Source: Gonatopus flavifemur
Taxonomy: Eukaryota > Arthropoda > Insecta > Hymenoptera > Dryinidae
Length of the DNA stretch: 64,000 bases
NCBI GenBank assembly: GCA_018340375.1
Contig: JAFFJZ010000052.1
Span: forward strand, 372,001 to 436,000
Reading direction: 5' to 3'
Shown: piece after piece, positions 54,923 to 64,000 of the stretch
Numbering within the stretch: position 1 is the stretch's first letter
Layout of the letters: the number at the start of each line of letters is the position of its first letter
Program-made: the position numbers and the translations under genes
Notes under the pieces: model-generated
What the model saw: the letters and a program-made list of their open reading frames with translations, nothing else
Databases searched by the model: none
What the model was told of the DNA's origin: nothing

Positions 54923-57100
54923 AAAACTTTGTGCTTCAATTGCCTGACTTACATTGATGATTACAAACTCACTCTGGAGGAATCTCGAGAACATAAAATT
55001 CACGAAGCGTGAAGAAATTTAGTGATAAAGCAAATTTCCAATCTGAATTTTTTTTGTATTTTGGCAAAAATTCGTAACAGTTATTGAATTTAATGCACAA
55101 TTTTAATTATAAAATACATTGTTAAATCTAATAGAATATTCTGCAAAAAATTTTATAATAATTATCATTAAATTTGAGACATATTTTTCCAACAGTGATA
55201 ATATTCTCCCGCATAATTGATCATTTCATTTGATTAATTCCAGAGTGTTATTCCAATTTTGTTTGATTTGGCTTATTCTCACGAATATTCAAAGCAAATT
55301 ATGCGACAATTTTCTCAACCTCATATCACATTCAGGCAATCTAACAATGCTTTGATATACATTCCCAAGTTTGAGAATTATAAAACAGGAATTTCACACA
55401 AAAACACGGTTTTTTAATAGTTAACAAATATGGATTTGATGCAAAAAATGATCTCAAATATGACGCTGCATGATAAAAACTCAATATTTATTTCCCCATA
55501 AGCAAATATAGGATTTGTCAACTATTAACAAATCTTGTTGACTATAAATAAATACTTTTCTCAGTGCAGGGAGTTAAGTGTTCGGGATATTGAATTTCAG
55601 AATGTGCCCATGTCAAAACACTGTATTATATTCGATAAACACAAGGAAAAGTTCAGCATAAATGTGAATATGGAATATTGACAGTTGATAATCAATAAAG
55701 AAAGAATTACAGTTCGCCAAGCATTAAAGAACCTCCTATCGGAGTTCAAGTGCAAAAAACAATGATGAGCAGTTTCATTTCACACTTGGAATAATTAGAC
55801 AATCAGGCTCCCCTTCTATGGACGGGGATTTTCAGGGAGTTTGATTGGATTTCAGAGAGTTACTGGCATCGGACCAATTTGATTTCCAAATTGTGTTTTG
55901 TTCCCTAGAATTTCTGATCTACGAGGGAGCATTCTCATCTCGAAATAGGCGAGTCATACACGTTCCACAATAACGTGATAGTTGAATACACATGTTCAAA
56001 AGGGAAAACGGTGTATAGCTACGAACAAGGATTGCAGGTATAAATCAGTTAATGCCAAAATAAAGTATAATTTCAAAACTCTTGGGACATGTTCCTAACA
56101 AAAATTTGTTTTGAAAATAACTGGAATTCCCCTTCAGAAAATCCAATCTCTTGGGAAAACTGACTCCATTTCGGCTGAAACATTTCATTTGTTTCTCCAA
56201 AAAATTGGAGAAAAAATAATGCGTTTTGGTCAGAATGCAGTAAATTTCCCTAAGGGATCTCTACTGGGGAGATAAGAGTGTGTTATAGAAGTGTAAATCG
56301 TTTATAAAAACGAAACAAAAATTCAAATTCTCAAAATCTGATGAATAATTGTGATTTATCTTTTCGAATTAACTTCTTGAAATTGAAAACATCGTTTGAG
56401 GAATATGCTGTGAAATTTTGGGTTTTGAACTGGGAGTTCCAAAGTGAAACAACAAAATCTCATGGAGAACATTTCATGTGCCTATTTCAAAAATTCAATT
56501 CATATTTTCATGAATCCTCATTTACTCAGGTTATTCTGGAATTCGGCCTTCCCTATGTCATTTCACCAATGCAATCGGCATATCAACGTAACCATGATCA
56601 GCCAGGCGAGAACAAATACAGTGACTTCCATTCCAATTCAACCAAACTTCACATCTTTTAGCAGTCTCATTCACAAAAAATTGAAATCATTCTTCAATTC
56701 TACTCGAAAAATGTGAATTTGATCTGCAGGAATGAGTGTCTTCGCAAGGCTGGAAAGCCACATCCCTCACACGCAACGGGAACCTCAGTTTTCAGATGTG
56801 AGTAATTGTTTTTTTTCCAAATTTACAATACAGAAGTGAGCAGAACTGTACCGGTCAACTTTCAAATCACAAACTCTTCTTCAAAGAACTGCCAGTAGGG
56901 AGAACGTATGAGCATGTAACTATATCATTAAAGTCAAAAACTGGATTTATTCACATATATCTTATTCCAAGCAAACCATTACATCTTAATTATACACCAA
57001 TTTGCATCATTGTTCATCGCGTGTCTCAAACTCTTCTTTCTCGACTCGATTGATATTCATAATCATTCCTCTACAGTATCTTTTATAAGAAAGCGATATG

Positions 57101-57131
<31 letters not shown>

Positions 57132-57679
57132 GAAGGATACACAGAATGCTCCCTTTTGTCTACTCTTATCTTTCTTTTCTGTTTCCCACTTTCCTCTCTT
57201 CTCTCCCATCTGCTAAGACTATAAAGCATGGAAAATAGTATTTTATCTGTCTTTTTTCTCTCTCTCTCTTTTTTTCAACTTTTTATGCCACTTTTGTATT
57301 TCTTTCCTCTATCATTAGTACTAAATGGGAATTTTCATGCCACTGCTAATTATACTAACGGGACAATTATTTAATGTTGGGAAAACATTCGAATCTGAGA
57401 ATCAAAAGTGAATGCGATCATTGTTGAGAAGAGAAAATGAAATAATAACGCAATGCCCAGAAGAGAAAAGAGAAGACAATTCATCATCGATTTGGATAGT
57501 CAATTCATGAATAATTCGTGGGAGTGTTCTCTATTCCTCTTCATATCACTTGAATCCATGTGAAAAAAATTTCCAAAAATGTATACAATTGTATACAGTT
57601 TTGAATATTATTTCCACATGGTAAGCGCATTATAATTGAATAATAATATAAAGAAGGAATATAAAATAAGACAATGAGA
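54923..57679. other. AT-rich stretch, no recognised gene; MITE relative and (AT)n
   Basis: A segment at about 56286-56430 resembles the MITE at 62122-62331 (GAAGTGTAAATCGTTTATAAA, then a CTTTTCGAATTAACTTCTTG block). The frame at 56341-56661 overlaps it and is probably not a gene. An (AT)n tract lies at 57105-57128. The part from about 57130 is pyrimidine-rich and may include the 3' UTR of the minus-strand gene that ends at 57680. Confidence 0.35.
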
Positions 57680-58721
57680 TTAAGGCAGGAGCGGATGATA
57701 GTATACGGGTTGGCGACTCTTCTCCATAACGTAGAACGCTTTGGGTTTACCATTTCCTGGGAAGTTTTTGTGAACGCTGGTCGTCTTGGCAGCAATCGGG
57801 GCGTAATAGGACATGGCCGCTTTCTTTCGATGTTTCTTCAACTTGGACGTTGCTGCGGGTTCGATTCTTTCAGGAAGTTCATTCGTGGTGAGTCGAAGTC
57901 TGTGTAAGGTCGAATCACCCAGTCTATAAGTCTTGTTGTTACCGTTATTGCTCTTGCTTGTAACCGTCGACAAGCCGTCATCCTCGTCACGATAGCTCAA
58001 CCTTTTGTCATTGTTTCTGACGTGCTTAATCTCCTCGGATCCCGATATCAAACTGTTGTCTATGCTCGAAGAGTAATGTCTCATATCGTTCAATTGTTGT
58101 TGTACTTTTTGCTCCTTCAGCAAAGATGGATGACCCGTCTTTTTGATGATCTTCAGCAACTCTTCGTTTTGTTGCTTTTGCCTCTCTATTTCTTCGTATC
58201 TCTTCTTCTGTTGTTCCATCCTCAACTGTGCTTGAGCCTTTTGCTTTCCGGTGATCTTCTTCATCACCGGTAAATTCCAATGGTAAATCTTGGCCGGTTT
58301 ACCATTACTGTGGAATTCGACTGGTGAATTATTTGGAAGGAAAGTCGTTTTTGTTTGCGAAGCAGTTTTGTCGTCCTTGATAAAGGATTTGTGAGGTTTT
58401 GTGATAGTGTAATAGGGTGAACTTGCTGGGAGTTTGATCACGTAAACGTGACTGTCGTGGTGACTATGTCGGCGACTGTAAGGTTGATGGATGCGAGTTT
58501 GGATGCCAAGTCCAAAGGGCTCTGGTCCAGACAGTCGTTTCTTGTGATGACCATTGGGGATTCGGAGCGCCGACAGCCCAAGTCGATTTAAAATAGCTGC
58601 GTTGCTCGTGTGAACTGTCTCGAAATCCGAAGACGACGGCAACAATGCTGACGTACCTGCCGCTGGTATCGTCAAACCGGACATTATAAGTGTCGCCGAC
58701 CAGCCCAAGAACAACAGGAAT
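57680..58721 (-). CDS. Host gene, terminal coding exon: putative secreted basic protein
   Basis: The minus-strand frame starts at a strong acceptor (T-rich tract, GTTACGCAG) at 58722 and runs about 346 codons to TAA 57680-57682. The first residues (FLLFLGWSATLIMSGLTIPA) look like the hydrophobic part of a signal peptide, so the true ATG lies in an upstream exon I could not locate. Met 12-14 of the exon is an alternative start. The middle has His and Lys clusters (HHKK, RRHSHHDSH). A Gln/Glu/Lys-rich probable coiled coil lies at about residues 160-205 (QLRMEQQKKRYEEIERQKQ). The C-terminus is KSRQPVYYHPLLP. Codon use is balanced and there are no stops. I do not recognise the family; extracellular export is inferred from the hydrophobic start only. 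Confidence 0.65.
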
Positions 58722-60814
58722 CTGCGTAACAAAAAAACAGATACGTGTCAAAGAGATTTTTTCTTATTCATTTTTATTGAGAATCGATAGAGGAAAATTG
58801 GTCGATCTGGCGTGCTGTCGTTGGAAATTGTCACCCTGACTTTGTATGCAACTCCTTACACGCGACATACACGCTATTAATGTACCTTCTTCACGACAGG
58901 ATATATCTCAGGAGATAACGAATGGTAATTTCTCAGGATCCTCTCCCAACCCCTCATGTATTCTAATAGGTGATTATAATATGGTTTATATATTCATATG
59001 AGTATGTACATGCATATATTGCAATATAGTGGATTCATATGACCTATTTATTAATGGATCACACTCGTAACACGACAAACAAAAGTAGAATAAAAATACC
59101 ACATCCGAATATAACTAGAATCCCCAACACTAGAATTAACATGAACAATATTGTTTATAATATTGTTGTGTATTGTTGTTGTTTGTTTTACGTACGTTTC
59201 TATTTCATATGTACCTTTGAACGTGTGTTGCCACTTGAGCGATTTCACTCTTATTAGTATCCACTGTATCATATAATTTATCGATCGGGAATGATATTGT
59301 GTTATTTTGTTCAATGTTATTTCGTTACACATTATGTTTTTGTATATTATATTGAATGAATAACTCCACTTATATACTGAAGAAACACATTTTTCTCAGT
59401 CAAATGAATGATGATAATCATTTACTTGATTCGAATAAATTACTTTACTTTCAAAGAACATTCTGTGGATTCTAATGAATATTTCTTTGGTACGGGACAA
59501 ATAACCATTTATTTGACTGAAAGAAAATTTGTTTTCAGCGGAGTTGGTACTGAAATTCATCACTATTCTATTCAATAGTACTGAAATTGATGATTTAATT
59601 GATTATGATGGAATAAATAATATCACTGAATTAATAGCCATCAACTGTACTAACAGACGTGGGATCAATAATTTTACCAACAACTTGTACTCAAATGAAT
59701 GATTTCATTATCAACGAGTACTCGAATGGATGATTTTACTTGTATTAAGTGCTGAAATTAATGATTTCACTATTTACAATAACTAAAATCAACCCCCAAT
59801 GCACACACACAGCACAGGGGTAGAAATCAGAAATTGAGTATTCACGGCTTCCTACAGGTTGTAATTTTTGACAAATTTGGATGAATTTGTGTTTATATTG
59901 TGTTAATATTGTGATAATGAATCGGCAAATAGTTTAGGGAAATCTCCAATTTCGGGTATTTAGGCTTGTATCTGTCAGGAAAATGTTGGGATGAAGTGAC
60001 TGTTCAAAGAGATTATTGTAGGTATGCTCATTGAACATGAATAGTTTGAATGATTCCAAATCCAATCATTATCAACAATTTTATGGACGATTTCAACGAG
60101 AAAATCAGAAATTGTGATAATTTTTGTTGTCAAAACGTATTTTTTCAACTAGACTTCCTTGGAATTACCCTAGTAGAAATAATTCTAAGCCCTTCTTCAC
60201 CTCTGACCTGGCACTATCGAAGCTGACTAGGCGCATCCGTGGCCCTGATATGTGCCAGTGAAATGTCCAATATGGTTTCTATTGGGGCGTCATGAGGGAC
60301 GTTCTTTGTGGAGGAACAGAGACAAAAGTCGACGATACAAATTCGTTGTAAATTATTTTATCGACGAATTCTCAACTCAGAGATTTTTTGATGTGGAAAA
60401 AGTGTTTTGCTACAGCTTTCATACAGAGTTATCATTAAAATCACAGTCTGTGATGAAATTTCAGCAGAATTCGACAATAATTATTGTTATCAGCAATTTT
60501 ATGAATAAATCATCAATAGATAAATTTTTGAATGGGAGACAAATTTAACTCCTTCGTATTTACTGAGAATCATTATGAATAATTACAGGTTGTGAAGTGG
60601 TTTCAGATGGAATTGATATTCATGATTGCTATAAACAATTTTATCAACTAATTTTGAACTGAAAGAGTTTGTGATGGACACCAATATTGGGAAATTTTCT
60701 TGGAAAATCTATTGAAATTTGAGAATTCTTTGGGAATTACAGGAAACTTCTGAGTATTCCTGCACTGAGAGATAGACTGCAGCTGAAATTGAGCACAAGT
60801 ACATTTTTGTAGTT
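58722..60814. other. Probable intron or intergenic DNA; minor repeats
   Basis: This lies upstream of the minus-strand acceptor, so at least its left part should be intron. An inverted repeat of about 134 bp (59392-59525, CAGTCAAATGAATG against CAGTCAAATAAATG) may be a MITE. Between 59560 and 59790, motifs like CTGAAATTGATGATTT recur at roughly 45-50 bp, a very degenerate tandem repeat. No gene seen. Confidence 0.35.
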
Positions 60815-61395
60815 AGGGGAAGGTGACCTAAAGCGGGTATGTTAAAGTTGAGGACCCAATAAATTTAGTATTTGTATGATGATAATAATTGATTTTATTT
60901 TCGATGAAGGATTGATCGAACTTCGAAATGGATAAGCAATATTGTGTCATTCTCTATTAATTCATGATTTATTATTGAGAATAAAAAACACTTCCAAAAA
61001 CCGCTTTGCCCTAGAGGGTGACCCAAAGCGGGTAATCCATTTGGGCAAAGCAGATAGGCACTACAATGAAGAGAAATAAGCTTTGTTTAATTATTAGAAT
61101 CGTAATTTTGGACTCATTTAAACAATCTTCAACAGCTTAGAAGACTTGCTCATGAAAATATAGCTATACTTAGATCTGAATGACTATCAAATCGGTCATT
61201 TATACTCAAATACTTGTTGATTATTTAAATAATACACTTGACCAGTTTATTCAGTCTTTCACAGCTTCAAAGTCTTATTTGAAAAGAAAAAAATATAGCA
61301 ATTTTTAGATCCAAATGACTATGAAATTAACAAATTATGAAGTCGAAACTTGAAAATAGTGAAAAATATTTAAAAACAAAATTAAAGCAAACGTC

Positions 61396-63509
61396 TTATT
61401 CGTGGCATAAATCGCAAAAATAGGAGCCTCTTCCTGAGTAAGTTGTACAAGCTTCATGAGCCCACTCTCGACAGTCTCTGCATTGAATCCAATCCTCTCC
61501 CGGCGGGTCAACGTAAGGAACATTGCAAACAAGACAAACATACTGTTTTGCAGGTTTTTTTTCGATACTTCCCTTTTTTCATTCTTATTGATTCGACTCG
61601 GAGAAGGGAAATCACTTCAATTTTTCTTCACTGTGGTTCTAGTATTGAGATGTTTCTTTTTTTCTTGTCTTTCTTTTTGTTGCCCTTTATTCGGAGTGCT
61701 AGTTAATATCTCAGCTCCTTGAATTTCTCGTTTGCGGCATGTTTTATTTGGGCTCAAATCAGGTAGTGCCCTGATATGTATAGGCTTTTGATGAGAGACA
61801 CTTGGCATTGGAGTTTCCACTGATTGGTGTGGATTGAGACTACTTGATGCTGTACACGAAACCTCAACCATGTCAATTAGGTTAGTGGAAGTTTCCTTGG
61901 GCGTAGCATTATTGGTTGTCCTAGTTGTGCGTCGTGATGTCATCATAGGGACTTGAAGTATGCAGTGAGTTACATTTTCCGAAGCAGATGGCGCAATGGT
62001 ACGTTCAGCATCGATATAAAGGCTATTGTTACTACTGACAGATTGAGATTGAAATGAATCACGGTTTGCATTTTCAATCGTTGGAGCTCTGTCTGTCAGG
62101 CTTGATAGCAGAAAGTATGATGTTCCTGAAGTTTGAATCGCTTATAGAAACGGAACGAAAATTCAAAACCCACAAAATCATCGGTGCTCATCTTTTCGGA
62201 TGAACTTCTTGCAACTGAAAATATAATTTGAAAGATAATATGCAGTATACTGTAAAAATTGGGGTCTTCAAAAGTTGAGTATTTCGTTATTCGATTACCA
62301 ATTCGTTTCAATAAACGATTCAAACTTCAGCAACATGAAAGTATGCATCATTGAATACATGTCGATTAGTAGGCCGTATTCCCGTAGATTCGAATCCTTT
62401 GATGGCATTTTGGGCACTAGCTGCTCTGAAATATGCGTTGCCAAAAAGCCTAGCCACTTCATACTGACTAATTATTCTACCAACATGCCTTTTTTGGAAA
62501 GTAAAAACTTCTTGTTCAAAATAAGTTCTCAACGGTCCATAAACGGTACGATCTTAAGGTTGCATGCGATGTGTTGTGTGAGGAGGCAGTGAGATGAAAA
62601 TTACATTATTCTGTCTTGCATTTTCTAAAGCCTCAAGATATTCATGTGATTGATGGTTGTCTGGTACCAATATCACTTTCTTCTCCGGGGTTGGACGAGT
62701 GATTCCAACAAAATGACGAAGCCATTCTAGGAATATAGGACCATTTATCCATCCATTATCTGTACAAGTAGCATTGGTGCCAGGTGGGGCTCCATCTAAT
62801 AATCTATTAACCATTCTTTTTCTACCATAAATGAGGAACGGAGGTATAAAAGATCCAGCTGCGTTGAAGCAACAAATAGCAGTTGTTAATTTTCCCCTTT
62901 CCACACTGGAAATTACACCCACTTTTTTTTACCAGATCTTGACAAGATTTCAGGCGGCTTCTTACTTGAAGTGTGAATGCCGGTTCCATCCATGTTGTAT
63001 ACATGAGTAGAATCAATGTTATGTTTGGCCATCTCTTTCTCTAATGAATCATGAAATCTGTAAATTTGAGGTCCATCAAAACCTCGCGCTCTAGCTATTA
63101 ATATTGGTCTTGACTGTGTGATAACTAATTTAGGGTGACGTTTTCCAAACCCTAAATACCAATCATAGCCAGCTGAGCCATCTTTGAATGGATGAGCAAT
63201 TTTGTTTTTCTCTGCATATTCATACACAAGTTCCATGAATTCAGTTCTAGTCAATCCATAAAAAAGATCATCAACCAGGGATACTTATTCTAACAACACA
63301 GCTTCTTGATCATCAATAAATACTCTGCGATATCATACAAGTTTCTTTTCACAACTTCCGTCTTTCAAATTCCTTTGCAAGGTGGAGAGTTGGATACCAT
63401 ATTTTTTTGCAGCCGCGAAAACTGAAGTAGTTTTGGCTTCTTCCATCGCCTTTTCCATTGTCGTTGTCCAGGCTCCTTGTTCCGTTTTTCTCTTATATTT
63501 ATTCACCAT
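61396..63509 (-). pseudogene. pogo/jerky-like transposase with C-terminal PHD finger
   Basis: The start at 63509 (MVNKYKRKTEQGAWTTTMEK) opens a Pipsqueak/CENP-B-type helix-turn-helix ending AAKKYGIQLSTLQRNLK. Two in-frame TGA/TAA codons follow. The DDE_1 core appears as MTRTEFMELVYEYAEK, VYNMDGTGIHTS and ILVPDNHQSHEY. A TAA then stands between HTTHRMQP and the third Asp in DRTVYGPL. A one-base shift in an A tract near 62925 and further shifts occur later. After the MITE comes a Ser/Lys-rich linker (AEILTSTPNKGQQKERQEKK), then a C4HC3 PHD finger (CLVC, WIQCRDC, WAHEAC, FCDLC) ending at 61396. The domain order matches a known insect pogo-like group. In D1, the usual Glu of DETG is Gly. Confidence 0.82.
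62122..62331. mobile_element. MITE inserted in the pogo transposase
   Basis: The ends TGAAGTTTGAATCG followed by TTTAT or CTTAT and GAAACG face each other (about 26 bp). It separates the C-terminal DDE segment (ending NDAYFHVAEV) from the linker region. A related sequence sits at about 56286-56430. No target duplication identified. Confidence 0.65.
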
Positions 63510-63647
63510 ATAAAAAAAAATCGGAAAAATAAATAAAAGAAGATATCAGGGCAAAGCGTGTATCTTCTCAGGAACCCGCTTTGCCCTACCCGCTTTGCCT
63601 GAGCACACATTTTGTATTGAAGTAATGCTAACCTCAAAAAGTAATAC

Positions 63648-64000
63648 CTAACTCAAGACTTACTCAATGTCATCAACCCGGTGATAGAACGAAACGCTTC
63701 CTTTGCTCACCCCGAAAATTTGATTCTGGCAATGATTGTGGATGAAAGAAGAAATATCAGAGAACTGGGGCTCCGTCGAGTGTTGGAAGCTAGATCACTT
63801 TGCAAAGGGAACACTGTTCGAAACTTCAGAACACCAAAACTCAACTTCGAAGGAGCAAAGTACGTGGATATGATTCGATGGAATGATTGCGATATCTCTC
63901 CACCTCCACTATTAGGGAATATCACGGATGAAGATATAAGAATGTTGATAAAAACTGGCACACCTTTACGATCGGACTTCGAGAGCTTTCCTTGTCATAC
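63648..64000 (+). CDS. Partial ORF of a multicopy arthropod gene, runs off the window
   Basis: A plus-strand frame open from about 63648 to the window end reads LTQDLLNVINPVIERNASFA, HPENLILAMIVDERRNIREL, then LNFEGAKYVDMIRWND and ISPPPLLGNITDEDIRMLIK, ending FESFPCH. I recognise this as the C-terminal portion of an uncharacterized protein repeated in insect genomes. A stop precedes it upstream near 63643, so the frame starts at a splice site, is truncated, or is a pseudogene. It lies about 45 bases beyond the pogo right end, which may have inserted into it. Function unassigned. Confidence 0.5.

Larger units (their letters stand above)
60815..63602 (-). mobile_element. pogo-type transposon with PHD-finger transposase, degraded
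   Basis: The element is defined by its transposase pseudogene and by inverted AAAGCGGGTA motifs near both ends: 60832-60841 and 61023-61033 at the left; 63572-63600 at the right in reverse orientation (CCCGCTTTGCC, twice). I could not fix the exact termini or a TA target duplication. A MITE (62122-62331) is inserted in the coding region. Confidence 0.65.

Noticed and set aside
56341..56716. Overlapping plus-strand frames of 90-106 codons
   Set aside because: They lie over a segment related to the MITE at 62122-62331, so coding is unlikely.
58730..58732. TTG as the start of the host exon frame
   Set aside because: It lies upstream of a strong CAG splice acceptor; the codon is intronic, and the true start must be in an earlier exon or at the internal ATG.

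Overview
The window looks like a repeat-dense stretch of an insect nuclear genome. The evidence is AT-rich DNA, spliceosomal introns, no operons, and coding capacity that is almost all transposon-derived: mariner, DD41D Tc1/mariner relatives, hAT, pogo, Polinton/Maverick, BEL/Pao LTR elements and non-LTR fragments. Many two-armed foldback MITEs with TA target sites are also present. A hymenopteran is my best guess for the host, from general resemblance only. I see a single convincing non-transposon coding exon, at 57680-58721 on the minus strand.

Layout. 677-1967 is a mariner with an uninterrupted transposase. 3665-8058 is a TIR element carrying a decayed, intron-containing gene of a multicopy arthropod family, plus a partial inverted second copy. 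8069-12423 holds three TA-flanked elements nearly end to end: a foldback, a DD41D element with about 540-bp TIRs, and a MITE. 12800-13280 is a two-unit tandem repeat. 13640-15350 is a decayed copy of a second multicopy arthropod gene. 15722-22663 is a minus-strand BEL/Pao relic with a tRNA-Tyr-type primer site, broken by a LINE fragment with a 14-bp target duplication and by a MITE. 24917-26330 is a satellite with a 93-bp higher-order period that switches orientation.

28889-36470 is a hAT element bounded by a perfect 8-bp target duplication. It carries a BED-finger transposase pseudogene with one intron and is swollen by at least five later insertions, including a MITE inside a MITE. 36936-40091 is a second BEL/Pao copy, internally deleted from reverse transcriptase straight into its 3' LTR. 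41500-46290 is a Polinton remnant with protease, integrase, two unassigned Polinton ORFs, a structural-type ORF split by a mariner, and the C-terminal end of a B-family DNA polymerase. It abuts an apparently intact DD41D element (46293-48326) and a LINE-like tail ending in a long tetranucleotide repeat.

The rest (48790-57650) is mostly featureless AT-rich DNA with MITEs and one tRNA-like sequence. It is followed by the host exon, a pogo-type element with a C-terminal PHD finger (about 60815-63602), and the first part of another multicopy arthropod ORF running off the right edge.

The genes do not form a pathway. What the window records is a layered insertion history whose order can be read from target-site duplications and interrupted frames. 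Two transposases look uninterrupted (744-1790 and 46789-47850); all other mobile-element genes carry stops, frameshifts or truncations.
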